DNA of 9,850 bases from Anaerolineae bacterium (lineage in GTDB: Bacteria > Chloroflexota > Anaerolineae > B4-G1 > SLSP01). Positions within the stretch are counted from its first letter, which is position 1. Each line of letters opens with the position of its first letter. Below are positions 1-5,655 of this stretch, piece by piece. Under the pieces are notes generated by a model. The model was not told the origin of the DNA, did not search any database, and was given only the letters and a program-made list of their open reading frames with translations. The DNA is taken from the NCBI GenBank assembly GCA_016927095.1, contig JAFGNI010000315.1, forward strand, positions 1-9,850, given 5' to 3'. Both the position numbers and the translations under genes were made by a program.

Positions 1-348
1 AAGGACACCTCCCGCGAGGGATTGATTGCGGCGATCGAGGGCACCGTCGCTGGCAAGAGTTATGTGGATCCCGGCGTCGCAGGGAAGCTCCTGGCGCAAG
101 TGTCTCGGGTTGCTCCAGGGTCGCATCCCGCTATCATTGACGACCTCACCGATCGAGAGCTGGATGTCCTGCGGTTGCTCGCGCGAGGCCTGACCAACGC
201 AGATATCGCGGGCCGGCTCTTCCTCTCAGAGGGCACCGTGCGCAACTACGTGAGCAGCATCCTCGCAAAGTTGGGGGTTGCCGACCGAACCCAGGCCGCC
301 GTGCTGGCCCTCCGCTATGGCCTCGTGGCGGACGCAGAGCCGGATTGA
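1..348 (+). CDS. LuxR/NarL-family response regulator, C-terminal part (5' end outside window)
   Basis: This is the DNA-binding half of a two-component response regulator, which binds promoters when a partner histidine kinase phosphorylates its receiver domain. The frame is open from base 1 and gives 115 residues ending in TGA. The first residues, KDTSREGLIAAI, match the end of a receiver domain: the opening Lys sits where the conserved receiver Lys (YLLKD) is expected, followed by the linker with the common DP motif (residues 23-24). Residues 49-108 form the four-helix LuxR/GerE HTH, with LTDRELDVLRLLARG and then SEGTVRNYVSSILAKLGV as the recognition region. Most of the receiver, including the phospho-accepting Asp, is outside the window. 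Its kinase may lie upstream. It is separated from parB by a hairpin and a fresh promoter, so it probably belongs to the preceding transcription unit. The family is clear; the target genes cannot be inferred. Confidence 0.93.
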   Translation, partial: KDTSREGLIAAIEGTVAGKSYVDPGVAGKLLAQVSRVAPGSHPAIIDDLTDRELDVLRLLARGLTNADIAGRLFLSEGTVRNYVSSILAKLGVADRTQAAVLALRYGLVADAEPD

Positions 349-358
349 GCGTGACCCC

Positions 359-392
359 ACCTTCCGGGAGGCTCTGAAGCTTCCCGGAAGGT
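359..392 (+). terminator. Hairpin, probable terminator of the response regulator gene
   Basis: A perfect 11-bp inverted repeat, ACCTTCCGGGA at 359-369 and TCCCGGAAGGT at 382-392, encloses a 12-base loop. It begins 10 bases after the stop codon. Only a weak T-rich stretch (TTCTC) follows, so termination may be inefficient or Rho-assisted. Its place between a stop codon and the parB promoter supports the call. Confidence 0.5.
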
Positions 393-429
393 TCTCAGAC
401 GGAGACCCTGAGCCGTAGCCTCCCGCGGC

Positions 430-457
430 TTGGCACGAGGATGCGCAATGCTATAAT
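430..457 (+). promoter_or_regulatory. Sigma-70-type promoter of parB
   Basis: TTGGCA (430-435, five of six matches to the -35 consensus), a 16-base spacer and a perfect TATAAT (452-457) lie 33 bases before the parB ATG. Transcription would start near 464, giving a leader of about 27 bases. The promoter shows that parB, and probably the peptidase after it, are transcribed independently of the upstream regulator. Confidence 0.8.
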
Positions 458-466
458 CGAAGCTGC

Positions 467-490
467 AGTGTTGAGAAAGAAAGGAACACT
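467..490 (+). repeat. Inverted repeat framing the parB ribosome binding site
   Basis: AGTGTT (467-472) and AACACT (485-490) form a perfect 6-bp inverted repeat whose right arm ends on the base before the parB ATG. The 12-base interval (473-484, GAGAAAGAAAGG) holds the purine-rich Shine-Dalgarno. In RNA this would be a small hairpin with the ribosome site in the loop; in DNA it could be an operator just downstream of the promoter. The arms are short and A/T-containing, so chance is possible. Confidence 0.4.
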
Positions 491-1345
491 ATGCCAAGAC
501 GTGGGTTGGGTCGTGGGCTAGATGTATTGATCCCTTCCGAGGACGCGCAGAGCGATGGACTGCTCCGGGTCCCGGTCGATCGCATCACGCCGAACCCACA
601 TCAGCCGCGGACGACGGTATCGGATGACAGCTTGACCGACCTCGCTGATTCAATCCGTGAACACGGCATCATCCAGCCTCTGGTGGTAACCCAAGTGCTG
701 GGCGGGGGCTATCAGCTGATCGCCGGTGAGCGGCGTTGGCGGGCTTCCCGATTGGCCGGATTGGCAGAAGTGCCGGTGATCGTCAAGGAGGCGGCGCCCC
801 AGGAGATGTTGGAGTTGGCCCTCGTGGAGAACGTCCAGCGGGCCGACCTGAACCCGCTCGAAGAGGCACTGGCCTACCAGCACCTGGTGGAGGACTTCGG
901 CATGTCGCAGTCGGAGGTCGCGCGCCGAGTCGGGAAGAGCCGGCCTGCGGTCAACAACGTGCTGCGCCTGCTCGCAGCGGCCCCCAACGTACAGCAAGCG
1001 CTGCTCGATAGCAAGATCACCGAGGGACATGGTCGCGCGCTGCTGGGGCTCGAGACCGACGAGGCCCAGACGGCAGCGCTCCAGACGGTGCTCAACCGCG
1101 ATCTCAACGTCCGACAGACCGAAGCGTTAGTCCGTCGTCTCCGTGGCGAGGCTGAATCAGCCGAGTCCGAGGCTTCGGCGCCCGAAGATCCCCACATCCA
1201 GGCACTGGAAGAGCGCTTCCAGGAGGCGCTGGGCACGCGCGTGCGGCTCAAACACGGTAAGAGGAAGGGCCGCGTCATCATCTACTACTACTCCGACGAG
1301 GAGTTCCTGTCGCTGTATCACCGGCTTACCGGGGATGAGCTCTAG
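491..1345 (+). CDS. parB: Chromosome-partitioning protein ParB (Spo0J family)
   Basis: ParB loads at parS sites as a CTP-dependent DNA clamp and works with the ATPase ParA to segregate chromosome origins. The 284-residue protein has the whole family layout. A basic N-terminal peptide (RRGLGRGLDVLI, 3-14) is the ParA-contact segment. The CTP-binding N domain includes NPHQPR (35-40) and the signature GERRWRA (79-85), then ENVQR (113-117) and LNPLEEA (120-126). An HTH (about 139-160, MSQSEVARRVGKSRPAVNNVLRLL) reads parS. A variable acidic linker (about 215-232) is followed by a Lys/Arg-rich C-terminal dimerisation domain (about 233-284). Length is normal. ATG at 491 follows an A/G-rich ribosome site with AAGGA about six bases upstream. 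parA, the usual direct upstream neighbour, is absent here; a LuxR-type gene occupies that place. Identification is secure. A plasmid-type ParB is less likely given the housekeeping context. Confidence 0.97.
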   Translation: MPRRGLGRGLDVLIPSEDAQSDGLLRVPVDRITPNPHQPRTTVSDDSLTDLADSIREHGIIQPLVVTQVLGGGYQLIAGERRWRASRLAGLAEVPVIVKEAAPQEMLELALVENVQRADLNPLEEALAYQHLVEDFGMSQSEVARRVGKSRPAVNNVLRLLAAAPNVQQALLDSKITEGHGRALLGLETDEAQTAALQTVLNRDLNVRQTEALVRRLRGEAESAESEASAPEDPHIQALEERFQEALGTRVRLKHGKRKGRVIIYYYSDEEFLSLYHRLTGDEL

Positions 1346-1387
1346 AGGAACCCCCGCTCCATTTTCCCCCTAGGAAGGAAAGCGCCT

Positions 1388-2593
1388 ATGGCACTGTCTG
1401 CAGAGATGGTTGCGATCGTACAGGAGAAGACGGCACAGGCCGTCGAGATCCTGAATGAACACGATGTTGACCTGTGGGTCACGCTAGTTCGCGAGACATC
1501 CCAGGTGAAGGATCCTGTCCTGGATCTTCTGCTTGGCTTCAACCTGACGTGGCTCTCGGCGTTGCTGATCCACCGGGACGGTAGGTGCAAGGCCATTGTG
1601 GGGCGGTTCGATGCTGCCAACTTCGAGCAACTCGGCGCCTATGACGACGTCATCGTCTACGATCAGGCCTTCCAGCCCGTCCTGCGACGGACCCTTGAAG
1701 CCTTCGAGCCGGCGACGATCGCCATCAACACCTCTAGGAGCGACCCCGCTGCCGATGGCCTAACGCATGGGCTCTACCTGCGGCTGATGGACACGTTGGC
1801 TGGCACGCCCTACGCCTCGCGCCTCAAGTCCGCTGAAGCGATCATCGGTGCGCTGCGTGGGCGAAAGACGGCGTCGGAGCTGGAACTGATCGAGGCGGCA
1901 GTGGTGGAGACACAGACCGCCATTGCAGAACTTCACCAGGTGATACGCCCCGGCGTTGCCGATACCGAGGTAGCCGACGTCCTACACGGATACGCCACGG
2001 CCCGGGGTTACGGTACGGCTTGGGATTGGGATGGCTGTCCGGTCGTCACTGTCGGGCCCGAAAGCGTCTTTGGCCACGGCATGCCCACCGGCCTGAGGGC
2101 CGCGCCGGGTAACCTGGTGCACATCGACTTCGGCCTGAGGCGACGCGGTTTCGTGGCGGATCTCCAGCGCACCTGGTATCTACGCACCGGGACCAACGCA
2201 CCGGTGCCGGAGGAGGTCATTGCAGCTTGGGAGGCCGTGACCCGCGCCCTAGAGGCCGGTCGGGCAGCGCTCAGGCCCGGTGCCCGTGGGTGGGAAGTGG
2301 ATGCAGCAGCGCGCACCAGCCTAGTGGGTGACGGCTATCCGGAGTTCATGCACGCCTTTGGCCACCACGTGGGCCGTACGGCTCACGACGGCGCTACGGT
2401 GCTGGGACCCAAGTGGGAGCGCTACGGAACTTCCATCGAGGGTGTGATTGAAGCAGGCAACGTCTTTGCGATCGAGTTGGGCGTGGCGGTTCCCGGTCGC
2501 GGCTATGTGAGCCGAGAAGAGGATGTCGTCGTCACGTCAGAGGGTGCCCGCTACTTAGGTGAACCTCAGGACGAGCTTTGGGTCATCGACTAA
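1388..2593 (+). CDS. M24-family metallopeptidase (Xaa-Pro aminopeptidase/dipeptidase type)
   Basis: Probable cytosolic dinuclear-metal peptidase that cleaves peptides next to proline, or a close relative. The 401 residues form an N-terminal creatinase-type domain (about 10-155) and a C-terminal pita-bread catalytic domain (about 160-395). Expected metal ligands are visible: D247 in VHIDFG, D258 in FVADLQRT, H326 in FGHHVGR, E363 in AIELGV and E378 in SREEDVVVT. H230 (FGHGMPTG) and H333 (TAHDG) match the active-site histidines. The usual EPG at the fourth ligand is ELG here, as in a subgroup annotated as Xaa-Pro peptidase family protein, so the exact substrate is uncertain. No signal peptide or membrane segment is seen. 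ATG 1388 follows a strong AGGAAGGA ribosome site. It lies 42 bases after parB without an intervening terminator, so the two are probably cotranscribed, with no obvious functional link. Confidence 0.9.
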   Translation: MALSAEMVAIVQEKTAQAVEILNEHDVDLWVTLVRETSQVKDPVLDLLLGFNLTWLSALLIHRDGRCKAIVGRFDAANFEQLGAYDDVIVYDQAFQPVLRRTLEAFEPATIAINTSRSDPAADGLTHGLYLRLMDTLAGTPYASRLKSAEAIIGALRGRKTASELELIEAAVVETQTAIAELHQVIRPGVADTEVADVLHGYATARGYGTAWDWDGCPVVTVGPESVFGHGMPTGLRAAPGNLVHIDFGLRRRGFVADLQRTWYLRTGTNAPVPEEVIAAWEAVTRALEAGRAALRPGARGWEVDAAARTSLVGDGYPEFMHAFGHHVGRTAHDGATVLGPKWERYGTSIEGVIEAGNVFAIELGVAVPGRGYVSREEDVVVTSEGARYLGEPQDELWVID

Positions 2594-2608
2594 CCGCCCA
2601 GCCATGAA

Positions 2609-2640
2609 AGCGGCCCGGGGTTCCGGGCCGCTCTTGCTTT
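2609..2640 (+). terminator. Rho-independent terminator, probably bidirectional
   Basis: AGCGGCCCGG (2609-2618), a four-base loop and CCGGGCCGCT (2623-2632) form a perfect 10-bp GC-rich stem, followed by CTTGCTTT. It starts 16 bases after the peptidase stop. Read on the minus strand the stem is followed by TTTCAT, so it may also stop transcription from the converging regulator gene, whose stop lies at 2686. Confidence 0.85.
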
Positions 2641-2685
2641 GGTAGTCGTCTGACACGCCTCACCCATAGAGGCGGGCGGTTGTTT

Positions 2686-3327
2686 TTACGAGCCGGCGCC
2701 ACCGCTCCAATCGACCGCGTAGACGCAGAGGCCGCCCCTCTTGGCCGCGTTCTTGAGGCGGACGACCTCGGCATCGGCCCCGGCAAGAAGCTGGACCATA
2801 TGCCTGTCGATCTGGCATGTCTCGTTGTGTTTCTGGCTCACGTGATAGTACGGGCAACTGCTGACGTAGATGAAGTAACGCTTCGCCTGTTCAGCGTCTT
2901 GCTCCCACCGAGATACGTAGCCCTGCTGATTGAGGAAGGTCACGACGCTATCTATGCGTTCCCTCGCGTTAACGGGTAGGTCACCGGCGCGTTTCGCAAT
3001 GCGCTCTGCCGCGCGCTCCAGCAGATGATCCCGCTCTGCAGGTGCCATACACTCCTCGATGCTGCCCAACAAAGCAGAGGCTAAGCCACTGTAGTTGTTG
3101 GGGAAGAGATCCGCCGCTGTGGAAGTCAGGTGATAGACATAGCGTGGCCGACCAGGACGGTTGGAGCGACGGACTTCGGGATCGGAAATGTAGCCCTCAG
3201 AACGCAGGATCTCGAGGTGATGACGCACGGTTACACTGGTGAGTCCCAGTTCGTTGCTCAATTCCTGGACGGTCACCTCCCCGTGACGCTTCATGATCTC
3301 CAAGATCTGTTGTCGCGTATCTTGCAT
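2686..3327 (-). CDS. SufR-like winged-helix regulator with putative Fe-S cysteine motif
   Basis: Probable DNA-binding regulator that senses iron-sulfur status or redox state. From ATG at 3327 it has 213 residues. A winged HTH covers about 5-66, with the helices in VTVQELSNELGLTSVTVRHHLE (18-39) and a wing ending in RPGRPRYVYHLT (57-68), typical of the SufR/ArsR-like group. The C-terminal part holds C158 (SSCPYYH), C171 (twelve residues later) and C201 (GGLCVY). Cyanobacterial SufR has four cysteines spaced Cx12Cx13Cx14C; the first spacing is exact here, the third cysteine is absent (D185 lies near that position), and the last is within one residue. Three cysteines are also seen in some actinobacterial SufR-like proteins. 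A TTG start at 3342 is possible, but GGAG nine bases before ATG 3327 lies inside that extension and favours 3327. No suf genes are nearby. Cluster binding is inferred. Confidence 0.82.
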   Translation of the reverse strand: MQDTRQQILEIMKRHGEVTVQELSNELGLTSVTVRHHLEILRSEGYISDPEVRRSNRPGRPRYVYHLTSTAADLFPNNYSGLASALLGSIEECMAPAERDHLLERAAERIAKRAGDLPVNARERIDSVVTFLNQQGYVSRWEQDAEQAKRYFIYVSSCPYYHVSQKHNETCQIDRHMVQLLAGADAEVVRLKNAAKRGGLCVYAVDWSGGAGS

Positions 3328-3358
3328 GGTCTTTCTCTCCAAAAGGACACTCCGGACG

Positions 3359-3377
3359 CAACCGTTGCTGACCGTTG
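3359..3377. repeat. Tandem ACCGTTG direct repeat in the regulator leader
   Basis: ACCGTTG occurs at 3361-3367 and again at 3371-3377, exactly one helical turn apart, in the untranslated leader of the minus-strand regulator. CAAC at 3359-3362 also pairs with either GTTG (3364-3367 or 3374-3377). Such phasing is common for protein-binding half-sites, but seven-base repeats also arise by chance. Confidence 0.25.
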
Positions 3378-3422
3378 TCGGATGTCAACTTCTAATAAGG
3401 AAGGTTTGCTTTAAGTAATTAC

Positions 3423-3451
3423 ATTTTAACACTAGGTTTGAGTTTTGTCAA
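3423..3451 (-). promoter_or_regulatory. Sigma-70-type promoter of the SufR-like regulator
   Basis: Read on the minus strand, a perfect TTGACA (3446-3451), a 17-base spacer and TAAAAT (3423-3428, five of six matches) point toward the regulator. Transcription would start near 3416, leaving a leader of roughly 90 bases. The palindrome GTAATTAC (3415-3422) sits at the expected start site. Confidence 0.82.
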
Positions 3452-3452
3452 A
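3437..3452. promoter_or_regulatory. Inverted repeat over the -35 box of the regulator promoter; candidate operator
   Basis: TTTGA (3437-3441) and TCAAA (3448-3452) form a perfect 5-bp inverted repeat with a 6-base spacer, covering the -35 hexamer at 3446-3451. The 5-N6-5 shape suits a dimeric winged-helix repressor and resembles in layout the reported cyanobacterial SufR site (CAAC-N6-GTTG), though the bases differ. Autoregulation is an inference; part of the symmetry comes from the -35 box itself. Confidence 0.35.
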
Positions 3453-3510
3453 TGCACATATGCTTATTCGACAGTCTACAAGAGTCTCGCTATAGGGTCA
3501 AGCGTCCCCG

Positions 3511-3528
3511 CATTCTGTGACATTCTGT
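3511..3528. repeat. Tandem CATTCTGT direct repeat upstream of the tig promoter
   Basis: CATTCTGT occurs at 3511-3518 and 3521-3528, separated by two bases (10-base period), about 35 bases upstream of the tig -10 box. The tig promoter lacks a good -35, so an activator bound here is conceivable. This is inference only. Confidence 0.3.
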
Positions 3529-3558
3529 TGCCTCGAAAGCTGGTGTTCCAATCGGCCT

Positions 3559-3586
3559 GTGATATAATCACGTCGATCTGTGATCG
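3559..3586 (+). promoter_or_regulatory. Twin 13-bp interrupted palindromes over the tig -10 box and start site
   Basis: Two perfect inverted repeats of the same 5-3-5 design sit side by side: GTGAT-ATA-ATCAC (3559-3571) spans the -10 box, and CGATC-TGT-GATCG (3574-3586) spans the expected transcription start and reaches the first base of the Shine-Dalgarno GGAGG (3586-3590). CTGTGAT is also directly repeated at 3557-3563 and 3578-3584, 21 bases (two helical turns) apart. They could be operators, and the second could also form a 5'-terminal RNA hairpin. No regulator is known. Confidence 0.4.
3560..3568 (+). promoter_or_regulatory. Extended -10 promoter of the tig-clpP operon
   Basis: TGA-TATAAT (3560-3568) is a perfect extended -10 element (TGn followed by TATAAT). 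No convincing -35 lies 16-18 bases upstream, as is usual for extended -10 promoters. Transcription would start near 3575, giving a very short leader of about 23 bases before the GTG start of tig. Confidence 0.72.
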
Positions 3587-3597
3587 GAGGTAGATAA

Positions 3598-5010
3598 GTG
3601 TTTGAAGTCAATAAGGAACTCCTTGAGTCGCATGAAGCACTCCTCAACGTTGTGTTCGAAGAGGAAGCTGTAGACGGCGCGAAGCGCCGCGCTGCCCGCA
3701 AGATCTCCCTAGAGGTCAACATCCCCGGTTTCCGCAAAGGCAAGGCACCCTACACAAAAGTTGTGCAGTGGGTGGGTGAGCCCGCCGTGATACAAGAGGC
3801 TGCTGAGCTCTTGCTCGATGAGAGCTATTCCGACATTCTCGAAAAAGCCGAGGTTTCCCCCTATGCCTCCGGTGAGTTTGTCGACATGAAGACAGACCCT
3901 CTGACGTTCAAGATCCGCGTGCCATTGGAGCCCCAGGTCAATCTGGGTGACTACATGAGCCTGCGCGAAGATTGGGAGGCGCCCTCGGTCTCCGATGAGG
4001 AAGTCGAGCAAGTCCTAGCGCAGATGCGTGAGGAAAACGCAATTCTCGAGCCGGTGGAACGCGCAGCTGAGATGGGCGATCAGCTGACCGTGGATGTGAA
4101 AGCGACGGTCGTCGGCGATACGATCGTGGAAGAGGATGACATTGAGGTCCGGCTCTCCGAGGAGCGCCCGTTCCTTTCCCCAGAGTTCGTGGCCGCCTTG
4201 GTCGGTCTCAGTGCAAATGAGGAAAGCGCCTTTGATCTGACGCTGCCGGAGACCATTGACGAGCCTTCGTTGCGGGGCGTGGACGCTGCATTTACCGTAC
4301 ACGTCAACACGGTATACGAGCGCAAGCTTCCTGAGCTCGACGATGCCCTGGCAAGCACGGTGGGCTCGTTCGAGACCTTGGATGAGCTGAAGCAGGACAT
4401 CGTCGATCGCATTATGGCGCAGAAACAACAACAGGCCGGGCAAGCTTATCGGGATCGGCTTGTCGAGAAGTTGATGGACCAAGCTGAGTTCGAGTACCCG
4501 CCGCAGATGGTCGAGGAGACGGTGGACGAGATGGTCCACGAGACCGAGCATCGGGTGGAGCGCCAATCCCAAATGTCTTTCGAGGACGCCCTGCGTCTCG
4601 AAGGCCGCACGCTGGATCAGTTCCGCGATGAGATCAAGCCTCAGGCCGAGCAGCGTGTCAAGAGGTCGTTGGCGCTACGGCAGTTCGCGCTTCAGGAAGG
4701 TATTGCGGTGGAAGACGATGAGGTCGTGCGGGAGTATATGACCTTCATGAGCCAGTTCGGCCCTGGCCAACAACTCTCTGCTGACGACGTCAAGCTGGAT
4801 TCCCCATTGGCCCAAAGCTTCCGCAACAGCGTCTTCGGTCGCAAGGTGCTGGATCGCCTAGCTGCCATCGGCCGGGGCCAGGCGGATATCGAGATTGCCG
4901 AGGAAGACGCGGACGTGGAGGCGGCACAGCCACCGCCAGTGGCTGAAGGCGCACCAGAGGCAGAGGACGTGCCCGCGACGGCGTCGGAAGTTGCGGATAC
5001 GGACGCTTAG
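3598..5010 (+). CDS. tig: Trigger factor (ribosome-associated chaperone)
   Basis: Trigger factor binds the ribosome at the exit tunnel and shields nascent chains. The 470 residues show the N-terminal ribosome-binding domain (about 1-115) with the signature GFRKGKAP (44-51), a middle FKBP-type prolyl isomerase domain (about 155-243, ending in ERKLPEL at 241-247), and a helical C-terminal chaperone domain (about 115-150 plus 244-430). The isomerase domain is divergent: the GGK and IPGFEDGI segments of the E. coli protein are replaced here by EEDDIEV and LSPEFVAAL, so isomerase activity is doubtful. An acidic, Ala/Pro/Glu-rich tail (about 430-470), probably disordered, makes it longer than the E. 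coli protein (432 residues). GTG at 3598 lies seven bases after GGAGG (3586-3590), which supports that start. It is first in an operon with clpP 35 bases downstream. Confidence 0.96.
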   Translation: MFEVNKELLESHEALLNVVFEEEAVDGAKRRAARKISLEVNIPGFRKGKAPYTKVVQWVGEPAVIQEAAELLLDESYSDILEKAEVSPYASGEFVDMKTDPLTFKIRVPLEPQVNLGDYMSLREDWEAPSVSDEEVEQVLAQMREENAILEPVERAAEMGDQLTVDVKATVVGDTIVEEDDIEVRLSEERPFLSPEFVAALVGLSANEESAFDLTLPETIDEPSLRGVDAAFTVHVNTVYERKLPELDDALASTVGSFETLDELKQDIVDRIMAQKQQQAGQAYRDRLVEKLMDQAEFEYPPQMVEETVDEMVHETEHRVERQSQMSFEDALRLEGRTLDQFRDEIKPQAEQRVKRSLALRQFALQEGIAVEDDEVVREYMTFMSQFGPGQQLSADDVKLDSPLAQSFRNSVFGRKVLDRLAAIGRGQADIEIAEEDADVEAAQPPPVAEGAPEAEDVPATASEVADTDA

Positions 5011-5045
5011 CCCCGTTGCGTGCTGGACAGTTTGAGGAGGATGCT

Positions 5046-5630
5046 ATGACTATCCCTTACGTCATCGAGACCACCGGGCGTGGGGATCGCATGTACGATA
5101 TCTACTCTCTCCTGCTGAGAGAGCGCATTGTCTTTTTGGGCACCCCAATCAACGGTCAGGTGGCCAATGTGATCGTTGCGCAGCTGCTTTTCCTGGATCG
5201 CGAAGACTCTGAGCGCGACATCTCGCTCTACATCAATTCGCCCGGGGGCGAAATCTCAGCGGGTCTGGCGATCTACGACACGATGCAGCTGATTCAGGCC
5301 CCCGTCTCTACCATCGCTGTAGGCATGACCGCCAGTTTCGGCACGATCCTGCTGACCGCAGGGGCCAAGGGACGCCGCTATGCGCTCCCCCATGCCACGA
5401 TCCACGTGCACCAGCCGCTGGGTGGCGTGCAGGGCCAGGCTGCCGATATCGAGATTGCCGCTAGGGAGATCCTCAGAAAGCGGGATCTGCTCAATCAGAT
5501 CCTGATGCGGCACACCGGGATGGACGAGGAACAGATCGGTAAGATCACCGACAGAGATTACTACATGACGGCGGCAGAGGCCGTGGACTTCGGGATCGTC
5601 GACAAGGTATTGGAACCGACAGAAGACTGA
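5046..5630 (+). CDS. clpP: ATP-dependent Clp protease proteolytic subunit ClpP
   Basis: ClpP forms the double-heptamer serine protease barrel that degrades proteins fed to it by a Clp ATPase such as ClpX, ClpA or ClpC. The 194-residue protein has the full catalytic triad: S97 in [12 protein letters not shown]122 in IHVHQPLGG and D171 in [12 protein letters not shown], at the same numbers as in mature E. coli ClpP. The conserved [16 protein letters not shown] segment (65-80) is present. Phe98 replaces the more usual Met next to the catalytic Ser, a mild variant. ATG 5046 is chosen because GAGGAGG (5034-5040) stands five bases upstream; an in-frame start at 5016 would place this site inside the gene. 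The N-terminus resembles processed ClpP propeptides ([19 protein letters not shown]). It sits between tig and an acetate-CoA ligase gene, with no clpX in the window. Confidence 0.97.
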   Translation: MTIPYVIETTGRGDRMYDIYSLLLRERIVFLGTPINGQVANVIVAQLLFLDREDSERDISLYINSPGGEISAGLAIYDTMQLIQAPVSTIAVGMTASFGTILLTAGAKGRRYALPHATIHVHQPLGGVQGQAADIEIAAREILRKRDLLNQILMRHTGMDEEQIGKITDRDYYMTAAEAVDFGIVDKVLEPTED

Positions 5631-5655
5631 ACAACGACTTTACAACTAGGAGGTT

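Noticed and set aside
2656..2687. Second plus-strand terminator: CGCCTC/GAGGCG stem followed by TTGTTTTT
   Set aside because: The stem is only 6 bp, and five GC-rich bases separate it from the T run. The hairpin at 2609-2632 is far better and sufficient.
2830..2850. CACGTG-centred sequence near 2838 as a possible ParB-binding parS site
   Set aside because: The CACGTGA core matches, but about five of the outer consensus positions differ, and it lies in the regulator coding sequence. The other CACGTG occurrences (near 2365 and 5404) match even less.
3328..3342. TTG at 3342 as start of the SufR-like regulator
   Set aside because: The first five codons of this extension contain the GGAG ribosome site that best serves ATG 3327, so the shorter protein is preferred.
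4015..4572. 185-codon open frame on the minus strand inside tig
   Set aside because: It is antisense to a well-supported trigger factor gene, has a low-complexity His/Leu-rich translation, and shows no ribosome site or family motif. It is a codon-bias shadow.
5016..5045. Upstream in-frame start for clpP
   Set aside because: The Shine-Dalgarno GAGGAGG at 5034-5040 would be inside the gene, and the added residues match no ClpP N-terminus. With ATG 5046 the catalytic residues fall at the standard mature E. coli numbers.
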